64,000 nucleotides of DNA from Vigna angularis (Eukaryota; Streptophyta; Magnoliopsida; Fabales; Fabaceae): the NCBI RefSeq assembly GCF_016808095.1, contig NC_068976.1:14169001-14233000 (forward strand), read 5' to 3'. A model generated the notes under the pieces. It saw only the letters and a program-made list of their open reading frames with translations. It made no database searches and was not told where the DNA came from. Within the stretch, counting starts at the first letter, position 1. The number at the start of each line of letters is the position of its first letter. This document shows, one piece after another, positions 14,455 through 25,305 of this stretch. A program made the translations under genes and the position numbers.

Positions 14455-16732
14455 GTCATAACCCTTAAAAATCTTGTGTGAGTGGAAGTCAGGTGTTAAT
14501 GAAAATCAGAAAGTAGAAGACAGGTGTGAGCAGCTAAGTGGTCGATCGGTTTTGACGATAGTTTATAAATTAAAGTTTTCAAAATTCGTGTCACTTTTCT
14601 GCATGCATCATTCTCTCCCAAATCTTCTGAGTTCTTCATTTTTTCCTCCCTCTCTCTACAATCTTCTTCTTCTTTTTACAAAATAATACCCTTTTCTTCT
14701 TCCAATCTTCAATCAGACCACGTCTGAGTATTCTTGGTGCCGAGAGCTTCACTTTGCACCGATCAAGCTGCTGGTTTGAGCTGGTAAGTTCATCCATCTC
14801 TCAGCACTGTTGTTTTTTGTCACATGCAAACCGAGTTTCTGGTTGCATGAGTTTGTCATCTCATTTTGAGCACACACATGGTCTTTTGTTTGATTTAGTT
14901 TCATAAATCGTGATCGTAGGAGTGTAAGATTTCTAGTGGTGGATTATCCTATACAAATTGTGGGCGTACTGCTAAGCTTAAGAGGTAAGGGAAGCTTATA
15001 TAATTTGATTATGATCATTGTTCTGAATGGTTGTATCTTTGTTTGATCTATGAGTGAATATGAAGTATAGATGTTACGACATGATTTGTATATGCGAGTG
15101 TATGCATTACAAATAATGTGAACTGTGTTGTTATAGGGCGTTGATCTTAAATCTGTAGCTTTCTGCATAATCCTTTGTTTGACACTGAGAGTCATTATTG
15201 ACCGTTCGGTTTTCCTTTGAGTGTTCGGTCTAAACTAAATTATTCTTCTGTAGAAAATTTAGTTAATGATCGATCAATTTTATATTATTATATATGTAAA
15301 TGAGCGTTCGGTCTACGTATAGTCTCTCCTTTGCTCTTTTTAAATCGGCTTCGTTAAGATATTCAATAATACCTAAATTCTTAAATATGATATTTATCCT
15401 TGTTGAAAATAAGTCATATGTAATTATAATTAGAATATATTCTTTCATTGAATAAGTTTTGTAGTGCTCGGTCTCAGTAGTGCTCGGTCATAGACCAGGT
15501 GCTCGGTCTCATTAGTGTTCGGCATCAAACAAAGTGTTTGGTCTAGTTGGTAGTGTTTGATTTAAACTCTTAGGTTTCAAATAACAAAATTTCATCATCT
15601 TCCATTATGTTTAATTATATGTGTTATATAATATTACACACTTTCCTTGAATTATGTCTAGTAAAGACCTTTCGGTCAAAGTTGTTGTGTATCCCGTAGT
15701 CTTTCCTTATTATTATTATTATAAGTCTTATGCTTATAGTTAGTCTTGTCTCGTATGGACCGTTCGGTCCTATTCTGTGGATAAGTGAAAGACCGCTCGG
15801 TCTTACACTAAGTGTTCGGTTATAATAATCTAAACAATATTCTCTCATTTGGTTTTGCTTCTAAGATGGGATATTGTTTTCTAGAATTGGTATGACTATG
15901 TTGATGATTAATCATCATGAATAAGGAATGTAATGTGAAGTATGATGACTTTAAAGTATTATGTAATTTGAATGGTATGGATATGAAAGAGTATTCCAGG
16001 GAGGATATCTCAGGATTTGTTATGTAATGGTAAAGTATGAATGTGGTCATGCTAAGGTGGCGTTTATCCTGTTATTCTATGATTACTCATTCTCAAGTTG
16101 AGAGGAGTAAATCATGTGTGAGAATGGCAGAATGTCATAGTCCATAAGGTTAAGATGGGAGATGTAAGAACAGACTAACCTCGGGTGACAGCTGTTGAGA
16201 CATCCCAGCTACTACATCACCCGGGTACAAAAACGTCGTAGCTACACAGAATTCATACAGTCCGGACAGTCAGAGTCAATTGGTCGTTCATTGCATGCAT
16301 TAATGTATGATTGGTGGATTGATATGAATTATATGTTGTATTGAATTAATTAAATTACATAAGTTTACCCTATTTCTTGTCTTGTCTAGTTTGTACTTCT
16401 TGTTGTCGTTTTCTGTTGCAATGATCATCCTTTGGATATGAGGAGAAGGAGAAGAGTTGCTGGAAGAGGCTCTGGAAGAAATGGAGGTTAAGGCCGAACC
16501 ATAGACCGTTCGGTAGTTGTAGATATTGTGTTTTGTGTACCCGTTCGATTTAAGCTTAGTTTTGAAAATCGTTCGATCTAGACTTTGGCTTAGTAAAATT
16601 TTAAATTCTAGAGTATTATTGTAAGGTCGTTCGACTATAATTGTACCTTTTCTTTTTAAGAATTGAGTTGTAATATTGTCAATATATAAATATTATATAG
16701 TATGATTTTATACTATATTTTAGGATGTTACA
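14455..16732 (+). mobile_element. Probable 2.3-kb solo LTR
   Basis: Begins TGTCATAACCC and ends GGATGTTACA, giving TG...CA termini. It is flanked by GACAC on the left (14450-14454) and TACAC on the right (16733-16737), a 5-bp duplication with one mismatch. Inside are a pyrimidine-rich block (14600-14710), AGGTAAGGGAAGCTT (about 14981) similar to copies A and B, and about 16 palindrome-like GACCGTTCGGTC derivatives between 15200 and 16640. No internal coding region or second LTR was found, so a solo LTR from recombination fits. The family is not identified. Confidence 0.55.
15200..16637. repeat. Field of GACCGTTCGGTC-like palindromic motifs
   Basis: Perfect or near copies at about 15200, 15221, 15304, 15465, 15481, 15500, 15516, 15532, 15669, 15758, 15791, 15810, 16506, 16540, 16568 and 16626. 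The best is GGACCGTTCGGTCC (15758-15771), a full palindrome. Spacing is irregular, so it is an interspersed motif rather than a tandem array. It lies within the probable solo LTR. Confidence 0.75.
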
Positions 16733-17639
16733 TACACATTTAAATATGATGATTTTAAAATTGTTAAAATAAGAAATGATGAATTATTAACCGTTGAATT
16801 TTACGCAAAAATATTAAAAACGATGGTAACTTTCGATTATATGTGATGTGATGGATTTGACCAATCTGTAGTACTAATGTAACTGTCACATAATTCGTAG
16901 CAAAATTTGTAAAGTCTTTTCTTAATCACACACCATTTTTCAATGAATTCCCGGTGACTACTTGAATGTTTTCTTTTTTTATATATGCTTTAAATTCATG
17001 TTATAAAGTCATGCTTTACACTTTAGTAATTTGAAAAAATAGTTACTACTCATATTTTCTTTTAATGTTTTTTAAATAATAAGGTATTTTCAATATTTTT
17101 TCATAAGATTGGTCGTTTTGGTTTGTTCTTTTTATAAATATGATTATAAGAAAATATAAATTAATTTCCGAAAATAATCTCTGCATATTTTAATATTAGA
17201 AATTTGAACACAGTTTCTGTTAAAAAAATTTCACAAAATTGTTTAAAAGTAGAGGTCATTTTAAATATTTTTGTTATAAACTTATATGTTTCCTTTTGAA
17301 AAAATATATTTTATAATTGTAAGAACCCACATATTTTTTAATTTCTAAATTAGTTCTAAAACTATTTAATGTTATTTAATCGAATTAAAAATATTTGATT
17401 ATAAATGTAAATATATAAAATATTTTTCATATAGATAGTAAAGATATAATGGACAGAAAAAGAGAAAAAAACAGGAAAAAAAAAGAAATTAACATTAAAA
17501 CAATGAACAACGAATATAACATTATAATAATAAAAAGTTATACTACTAACCCTTTGTAAAGTAATATTCTATAACAACAATCAGTATAAAACTATTAAAA
17601 TAAGATTTTAATAGTTTTAGATTTCTAAAGCTAAATACT

Positions 17640-17645
<6 letters not shown>

Positions 17646-17685
<40 letters not shown>
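17646..17685. repeat. (AT)n microsatellite
   Basis: About 20 perfect AT units. Confidence 0.95.
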
Positions 17686-17688
<3 letters not shown>

Positions 17689-19863
17689 GAAACCTTATGT
17701 CATTGTTATTGTTTGGTTCGCATCCATCAATTAGAAGACATTCTCCTATGTCCACATAATTTAGAGTGATCATTTAAAAAATAATACAAATAGACAAAGA
17801 CATATGTATAAGGTAATATAAAAATAAAAATAAAACATGAAATTCTTAAAATTATTATATTATAACATCTTATTGAACTATGACGGGTTGTACACTTATA
17901 ATAATGGAACAATTGGTCCATTCCAAGCTATCACACAATATTAGTAAAGACTCTTATACTAGGATTTTCTGCTGCTCTCATCACATGACCCTCCTCTTTA
18001 TTTAAAAATGAATGATCATTAAAATGTCAAATAACCCCTAAAATGAGCTTCTACAAACATTTATTAAAAATCTTCTCTGTATAATTTTCAATACCATACT
18101 TGAAAACCTACATAAAATTCATGTGTAAAACTTTCTAAAAGATTTCATTCATATTATTAAATAAGTTTTAAATTATTATTACATTTTCATTAATCAAAAG
18201 TAAAATAATAAGGAAAAGAACCAAAACAACATACAAGATGTCAAATAAAAATTTAAATTTTTTATTTTTTTACAAATAATTAATTATCACAATTGATAAT
18301 TAATTATTTAAAAAAAAATCATAAAAAAACGATTTTCTAACTGAAACAATCGATTATAAATTTTGATAACGAATCCTAATAGATTATTATGTTTATATTC
18401 TTCCTAAAGTAATTTAGCCCCAAGTCTCTTCATATCAATTTTCGAAGAATTGAATTTCATTCTAGAAAACATAAAAGATGGTGACATAATAATCAGCCAC
18501 CTTATCTATTCTACAGTTAATTATTTGAGTGTGTTAATAAAAAGGACAGCTGATTATTCAAGAACGAGAGTATTAAGTCTTTATTATTTATAACAGTAAT
18601 ACTCGAAATTATTTGAATTTTTTTTAAAAATAAAGGTACATGCAGTGTGCGTGCGTGCATACCTCCCTCCGTGCGTGGTAATTTATAATAATTAATCAAG
18701 TAATACAAAATCATATTCTAAAAGTACTAAATTAAATTAGTATTATTAGGCTTGTATAATTTAATAAGTTTAGTTTGATTTCTATATTTTTTTACTTTTA
18801 TTTTTAATACATTTTTAACATATGACAAGTGATGAATGAATTACAGCATGTCAACTTAGTTAAAAATGAATTACATTTTTAGCATAATAACACTAATGTG
18901 TTAAACACTTTTTATTATGAAGACCATCAAATCACCTAATGAAAGCCTATCACGGATGTATGTAGGAAAAGTGTGTTAAATTTTTCACATAAGACCGCGT
19001 GATGACACATAATAAATACAAACACACACTATATAATAAACACAAACCCTAAATATAAAATGGAGATGCCTATTGAAGATGTTTTTAATGTTTAAACTTT
19101 AACACATGGAATTATTATTTTTTAAATTTTAATATATTTTAATTTTCAAATTTTAAAAATAAATATATATATAATCTTTTAAATTTAACTGCATTAATTA
19201 TTCTTTTTAAACGTTTGATATCTTTTAACTTAAATATATATATAATCTTTCAAATTTTTAATTTTAATTATATTTGATATCTTTTAACTTAAATATCAAC
19301 CTGATAAACCTTTTAACACATTAAAAAAATAACATGGTTAGAATTATAATAATTATATTTATTTATTTTTAAATATGTGAACTAAAAATTTAAAAAATAA
19401 ATTATAATTGATTAAATTCAGTGAATGTTCTTAATATTTAATCTCAATTCATCTTTTAGTTTTAATTTGTTTTTAACTTTTTATAAAAAAAAGAATTTGC
19501 CACATATCAAACAAGATCATATTATATGGTAGAGATGTTGTGACGTAACAGTAACCATCTCACGTTAGGAAAGTGTTATGTAAAAGAATTTAATTTAATC
19601 ATTTATTTATATTTTGTTTTATTTTAGTTTTAACTTTTTTTCTTTTAAATGAGAGTTTTTCCACCTCTCTGAATTAAGATCACATTTAATTTTTATATAG
19701 ATTTTTATATAGATGCATAATAATATTTCCTTTAAAATTAATATTTTTATTAAATATTTTTAACAATATTAAATTTATATTTTATATTCAACTTTATTTA
19801 TATTTTGTTTCAAATATTTATATATTAATAATTTCTATATAAATATTAGAGTTAATTTAAAAA

Positions 19864-20008
19864 TAATAATATTATTAAATTTTAGAAAACGATGAAATTG
19901 TTTAGATTTTAAAAATTGAAACTAAAGTGAACAAAAATAATATTATTAAATTTTAAAAAACGATGAAACTGTTCAAATTTTTAAAATATTGGAACTAAAG
20001 TGAATAAA
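19864..20008 (+). repeat. Direct duplication of a roughly 72-bp unit
   Basis: Copy 1 (19864-19934) and copy 2 (19935-20008) share AATATTATTAAATTTTA, AAACGATGAAA, and GAACTAAAGTGAA or a close variant in the same order. The copies differ at roughly one base in ten. Confidence 0.7.
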
Positions 20009-21772
20009 ATCCAAATATGAATTGAGAATTTTCACATGATGTTTTTCTTAATAGTGATATATAAGATTGTCACTCTCACGTCATATTATCTCTATCACAT
20101 AATAGAATCTTTATTTAATATGACAATTTTCTTTCAAAAAGAATAAAAAAATCATATATTGACACATAGCATTAAGTTAATGTATTAGTTCTAATGAAAA
20201 AAAATCAAAAATGTATCACATATTTTTTATATTGAGAATCCAATTAAAATAATTGAAAAAAATAAACAAATTAAGATTTCTATTAGAATATGAAGACCGT
20301 CCGAGTAATTTAACCATTTTAATTTTGTATAAAATTTAAATCTAAAAAGCATATTTAACCTAAAATAGATATTAGGTGGATGAAGAGAGCATGAGTTGTG
20401 TATAGAAGTCGTATAAAAAAAAGGTAATGCACGGGGAAGATGCGAAGAACAGTGAAGTTGAATGACAAGTGAAGAGAAATGGAAGAAGATGGAAAAAGTG
20501 GTGGGTCCCACTGTTAGGAGCGCGGGACTCTCGGGGGATGCATGTTTCAGAATTATACACTGCCTCTGTCAAAAGGGCACAGAACCAACAAAACTTAAAA
20601 AAGCAATACTAAGGACCTCATCTACTGTAACTGTATCATCTTTTCCCCTTGTAATTACTGCCATTTTTTCACCTACTTCGTACACATCAATTTATAAATT
20701 ATCTCACTAACATTTTGTATTAAATATTTATATAAATAATACATTTCTTTTAGCCAGAACTTAATTTTCTAGAAGTCCAATTTTAAAATAACAAAAATAT
20801 GAAAAATAAGTTGGAAGAGAATTAAATTTTGAACTGCAATTTTACTTTCAAAGAAATAATTTATATACAATAATAAGTTTAGAATTCAGTTTCTTTGAAA
20901 TTGAACTTAAAAAAAAATAGTGTGATATGCGTAAATGTTTAAAATAAAATGATTTTGGTAATTTTGAATTTGTTTTTTTAAAATTTGGAACATGGATATT
21001 TGAATAGGTGGTAAAATATGAGTAAATTGAAAAATTATGATATATATTCATAAGGTTTAGAATACATAATAAAATTGTTTTGTAAAAGATTCTCAAACAT
21101 TTAAGTCATTTGTAAAAGATTCTCTAACATTCAAGTCACTAAGAGAATTAGATCTTTATGAGTAAAAGAAAATAATTATGAGAAAATGTATATTTGTTTG
21201 TGAAATACCATGTGTATTTATGGGTTTCTAGGTCCAGTTACTCAAGTGATAAAAATGATAATATTAAAAGAATATCAAATAATATCAATAAATATAATGA
21301 CTTACCGTATATATGGTAATTAGCGAAATAATAATGACAATGTGACGCCTTACCAAATATATCATATATTCTATAACTATATGGTATTAAAGAGTAATCA
21401 AATTACTGAGATTTGGTCACATATACTATTAATATATAAATATTTACACCAATAATATATCTCAAAAAACATCTTCCAACCATTTTAGGTCAATAAAGTC
21501 GAACGAGTTTTATTGGGTCGCATCACTTGCATATTTGTCGGGTGGGGTATGTACATAAGTCTTTCAAGCTCAAAAGTTTGATTAAAGTACGAGGATGCTT
21601 TTTTGAAACTGCAACTAAACATGTTGTGTGTCGTAGAAGACTTTAAGGTTTGCAGGCGGCCTGACTGTCTGGCGAAATTGTGTGTGGACGTCTTTCATCA
21701 TGCAGGCGGATTGGCGGACTTTGTTGCCATCTCATCTTAGCGATCTTTGTTGTATGAATATTGTCGGCTTAT

Positions 21773-21895
21773 TATTAGAGAAAAGTGAGTTTATGCCTAA
21801 CTCAACCCCACAAAACCGGCTTGTAAGGTGAGGTTTGCACCTCACTTATATATTATCATTTGGCCTTATCTTTAGTCGATGTGGGACTTCCAACA
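21773..21895 (-). repeat. TRIM LTR, copy 1 (full length)
   Basis: On the minus strand it runs from TGTTGGAAGTCCCACATCG to ...CTAATA. Carries a 2-bp insertion near its outer end compared with the others. The internal-side boundary may lie 2 bp further out (TGTGTTGG). Confidence 0.85.
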
Positions 21896-22042
21896 CACCC
21901 CCTTCACGCCGAGGTATAGACATCTCGTGCGTGATAGTAGAAATTGGGTGGTCCGATAGTGGCCCGATTGCGGGTGGAAGAGAAGAATAGAATGCCCACT
22001 TAGAACTCGCTAGGATAGGCTCTAACCATGGCTCTGATACCA
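21896..22042 (-). repeat. TRIM internal segment, copy 1, with primer binding site
   Basis: The tRNA-iMet primer site, reverse complement of TGGTATCAGAGCCATGG, is at 22026-22042. A purine tract borders the LTR at about 21898-21905. Nearly identical to the two plus-strand internal segments. Confidence 0.85.
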
Positions 22043-22148
22043 TATTAGAAAGTGAGTTTATGCCTAACTCATCCCCACAAAACCGGCTTGTAGGGTGAGG
22101 ATTGCACCTCACTTATATATTATAATTTGGCCTTATCTCTAGTCGATG
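22043..22148 (-). repeat. TRIM LTR, copy 2, missing its U3 end
   Basis: Matches the other LTRs from CTAATA inward but stops at CATCGACT-side sequence, lacking about the first 16-18 bp (the TGTTGGAAGTCCCA end). It is fused at 22148-22151 to a plus-strand primer site through TA. Confidence 0.85.
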
Positions 22149-22150
22149 TA

Positions 22151-22297
22151 TGGTATCAGAGCCATGGTTAGAGCCTATCCTAGCGAGTTCTAAGTGGGCA
22201 TTCTATTCTTCTCTTCCACCCGCAATTGGGCCGCTATCGGACCACCCAATTTCTACTATCACGCACGAGATGTCTATACCTCGGCGTGAAGGGGGTG
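22151..22297 (+). repeat. TRIM internal segment, copy 2
   Basis: Primer site at 22151-22167 and purine tract ending near 22295. Its upstream LTR is missing except for a possible TA. Confidence 0.85.
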
Positions 22298-22419
22298 TGT
22301 TGGAAGTCCCACATCGACTAGAGATAAGGCCAAATGATAATATATAAGTGAGGTGCAAACCTCACCTTACAAGCCGATTTTGTGGGGTTGAGTTAGGCTT
22401 AAAAACCTACTTTCTAATA
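22298..22419 (+). repeat. TRIM LTR, copy 3
   Basis: TGTTGGAAGTCCCACATCG to ...TTTCTAATA, followed immediately by the next primer site. Confidence 0.88.
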
Positions 22420-22566
22420 TGGTATCAGAGCCATGGTTAGAGCCTATCCTAGCGAGTTCTAAGTGGGCATTCTATTCTTCTCTTCCACCCGCAATCGGGC
22501 CGCTATCGGACCACCCAATTTCTACTATCACGCACGAGATGTCTATACCTCGGCGTGAAGGGGGTG
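22420..22566 (+). repeat. TRIM internal segment, copy 3
   Basis: Primer site at 22420-22436. Nearly identical to copy 2, so the tandem duplication is recent or homogenised. Confidence 0.88.
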
Positions 22567-22686
22567 TGTTGGAAGTCCCACATCGACTAGAGATAAGGCC
22601 AAATGATAATATATAATTGAGGTGCAAACCTCACCTTAAAAGCCGGTTTTGTGGGGATGAGTTAGGCATAAACTCACTTTCTAATA
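22567..22686 (+). repeat. TRIM LTR, copy 4 (outer)
   Basis: Ends CTAATA directly before the CTTAT duplication at 22687-22691. Confidence 0.88.
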
Positions 22687-22975
22687 CTTATGCAGACTTT
22701 GCTTGGTGTTGCCGACTTAGGCAGGCTTCACTTCGTGCTACCGTCTTAGGTATTGGCTTATGCTTAGTGTTGTTGGCTTAGGCATGCTTTGGTTGATGCA
22801 TCTAACTTAGGCAGACTTCACTTCATGCTGTTGTCTGAGGTAAGCTTATATTCGGTGCTACCGACTTAGGTAGACGTTCCTTGGTGTTGTTGACTTAGGC
22901 ATGATTTGCCTGGTGCTGCCGATTTAGGCAATGCTTTGTTATGTGTTGTTGACTTATGCAGACTTTGTACAATTT
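22685..22975 (+). repeat. Degenerate 29-30-bp minisatellite
   Basis: About ten units of ACTTAGGCAGACTTTGCTTG followed by GTGTTGCCG-like ends, starting near 22686, 22715, 22744, 22776, 22805, 22834, 22864, 22893, 22922 and 22952. Units diverge at many positions. Related words occur just left of the composite TRIM (21700-21767), so the TRIM probably inserted into the array. Confidence 0.75.
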
Positions 22976-23701
22976 GAGAATGTGAACAAGATTTATTTAC
23001 AAACAATTTTGAAGGCAGTGGATGTAAGTTAATTCATTATAATTTTAACTCTCTATTTTGGATCTTCTATTGTGTTCTTATCATGCTATTTGTTCTTCCT
23101 TTTATTTATTTCATTTTTAGGTTGTTAGTATTACATATATGGGCTTGCTAAAGTTGTTGATTTGATGATCAAATATGTTATTACTCCATTTGTAAGTCAT
23201 TTTCATTTTTAGAATGATTGTACTACTTACACTTTGTCATTCCATGTCCGAGACACTTGCTTGCACATTTGGCATGGGATATTGTTACTTAGTTGCATGT
23301 GTTATTAGTTTATTCATGGACACCATTCACAATTTCCCTCCAGCTTTATGCTATTAGAAACTTGATTAGTCGAAGACCATATTTAAACATTATGTGCTTT
23401 ATAATGAGTCTAAGGATGTGTATCCACATGAATACCATTTTAAAATAAGGTTATTCTAATCCCTGTCTATCTTCTTATCTAAAATGATTATTTGGTGGTT
23501 GTAGTTTTTGAAAATGCTTTAGATGTGGCCTTAACCTTTAGTGTCTGAGCATGCTTCTTCGTGAGTGACCTACAAGTACTTGCTGATGTAGTTACATTGT
23601 TCGCCAAGTTATGACTCTATTTGTAGTGAGATAGGCTGCTTTATCGTTGTCACCCGAGGTGAAAAGTTGGTGTCTGACGATCTTGTAGGGGGCACGTATG
23701 G
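22976..23701. other. Intergenic DNA of mixed composition, no gene seen
   Basis: Less AT-rich than average but with stops in every frame. 23560-23701 may be an upstream part of the retroelement relic that follows. No recognisable domain. Confidence 0.5.
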
Positions 23702-24037
23702 TTATACTTTTAGGCTCATCACGTAGCAAGTGCTCACCTCTTTTGGGTTTGTTTTGACGGTGATGCTAGGTGAGTGATCCTCCATCGGGAACATCATTGC
23801 CATGTGCGGAGTGGACACAACAACTCTAAGCCTATTCATTGTTTTATGTTTTATCACAATGTTGTATGATGTATTTGCCTCCATTATGAGGTATCGTACC
23901 ATTACAATGCAATGAACTTCTAGCATTCCAATGGTGGTGAGCAATTCTATATAGCCTTTGGTGTAGACCTTTTCGTTGGCAAAACCGAGCAGAGGTTCCG
24001 GGTAGAATTGTATCAAATTGGTTGAGATGTCCAACAT
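23702..24037 (-). pseudogene. Ty3/gypsy retropepsin-region fragment
   Basis: The 111-codon minus-strand frame contains LLGFANEKVYTKGYI, MVRYLIMEANTSYNI and STPHMAMMFP, matching the segment after the catalytic Asp in plant Tat/Athila-like gypsy proteases (LVGFxGExVxTRGYI, VVxxxxxYNxLLGR, STxHLxMKFPT). The DTG active-site block and reverse transcriptase are absent, and LLGRP is altered (VIKHKT). It covers the part just downstream of the fragment at 1155-1553 but on a separate relic. Extends in damaged form toward 24180. Confidence 0.75.
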
Positions 24038-24823
24038 TTTGAAGGCATGTCAGACTATGGTTGTAGTTAGTGTGAATACTATCCTGGATTGTAAAACGCA
24101 TGGAAATTGGAAGAGGACTTAAGAACCCTGAAAATGGAAGAGAATGCAAAAAAAAAATTGAAATAATTTTTGAAAGCATTCACATGGAGAGAGGGCTCTA
24201 AAAGACGAATGAACACCTATCTGCTGAGCATAAATGGATTTATAAGGGCCTTGCCAGGCTGTAACATAAGTTGGCCAAGCTGTGTATGTTTCTAGTTCGA
24301 TTATGATGCCAGACTATTACACAACCAGACTTCAATTCCAGGCTCTTTAGATGTCGAGCTCATAAGTGCTGGAGTATTGGGAACTAAGTTTATTGATGCT
24401 AAGCTCATTGGAACAGGTGCATTGGAGCCAAGTTGTTAGGAACCGACCTGATGGTATATTATGATATTGTTAGGTCATTTTTCTATTTAGTAATCTTGTG
24501 CAACATCAACACAAAAAACATATTGAAATTGATATTCACGTTCAGAAAAAGGTATCACATGGTCAGACACGAGTTCTTCATGTCCCTTCTCACCTCCAAA
24601 TCGATGACATCTTCACCAAATGACTACATCAAATTCTTTTTGATGATTTTCAAACCAAACTAAGCATTCATGAATCTCACGCTTTATACTGCAAATGTAT
24701 GATAAAATCTAAATTATTCTTCTGAAATTAAACCAATCAGTAATTAATCTTTTATAATTAAACTAATCAAATATTTGTAATTAAATTATTAAACATTTTG
24801 TAATTATAACTATCCTGATTTAT

Positions 24824-24826
<3 letters not shown>

Positions 24827-24875
<49 letters not shown>
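24827..24875. repeat. (AT)n microsatellite
   Basis: About 24 perfect AT units. Confidence 0.95.
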
Positions 24876-24876
<1 letters not shown>

Positions 24877-25233
24877 TTCAAATATATTTTTTTAAGTTGG
24901 TAACTAGCTTTATTATTAAAGATTCATAAATCAACACATCTCTTTTAAAATATTTTTAGTATGTGTAATTGCATCTTTTATTAACCATTTCAATAATAAA
25001 AAATATCTTTGTTTTTTTCTTTCTCGTTTTTTATCCTATTTCTTCTATATACTTTGTTTAGAGTATTCATTATATAAGATAATTTGTGGTTTAATTTGAT
25101 ATAATTCAACTCAAAGAGATTATGCAGAATATTCTGTGATTGAGTAAATCCAATCTGAAACTGTCCCAATTTTCAAAGGATAAGATAAAATATATGCATG
25201 AGACTGAGACTCACACCTAACTAAACCTTTTAT

Positions 25234-25236
<3 letters not shown>

Positions 25237-25302
<66 letters not shown>
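25237..25302. repeat. (AT)n microsatellite
   Basis: About 33 perfect AT units. Confidence 0.95.

Positions 25303-25305
<3 letters not shown>

Larger units (their letters stand above)
16738..21767. other. AT-rich intergenic DNA, no gene seen
   Basis: Holds one (AT)n array (17646-17685), a direct duplication at 19864-20008, and a GC-richer patch at 20400-20600 whose frames (20462-20710 + and overlapping minus frames) show no family features. 21630-21767 has words such as GCAGGCGG and GACTTTGTTGCC, related to the minisatellite beyond the composite short LTR element. Confidence 0.55.
21773..22686. mobile_element. Composite short LTR (TRIM-like) element, inverted plus tandem
   Basis: Order along the plus strand: LTR(-) 21773-21895, internal(-), truncated LTR(-) 22043-22148, then primer site plus internal(+), LTR(+) 22298-22419, primer site plus internal(+), LTR(+) 22567-22686. 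LTRs are about 120 bp and internal segments about 147 bp. The internal segments begin with TGGTATCAGAGCCATGG, complementary to the 3' end of initiator-Met tRNA, and end with the purine tract GAAGGGGG before the LTR. There is no coding capacity: the repeated 65-codon frames starting MVSEPWLEP are read through the primer site and are not genes. CTTAT lies on both outer sides (21768-21772 and 22687-22691), a 5-bp target duplication. Size and structure fit a TRIM that moves with proteins from other elements. Confidence 0.85.

Noticed and set aside
20227..20710. Several overlapping frames in a GC-richer patch
   Set aside because: Frames on both strands overlap, none has family features, and no splice partner was found.
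22150..22616. Two identical 65-codon frames (MVSEPWLEP...) and an 88-codon minus frame at 21846-22112
   Set aside because: They are read through the primer binding site and non-coding interior of the TRIM-like element; their identity reflects the repeat, not a protein family.
23844..24179. 111-codon minus frame overlapping the protease fragment
   Set aside because: An offset frame of the same retroelement relic; only the 23702-24037 frame shows protease-region motifs.
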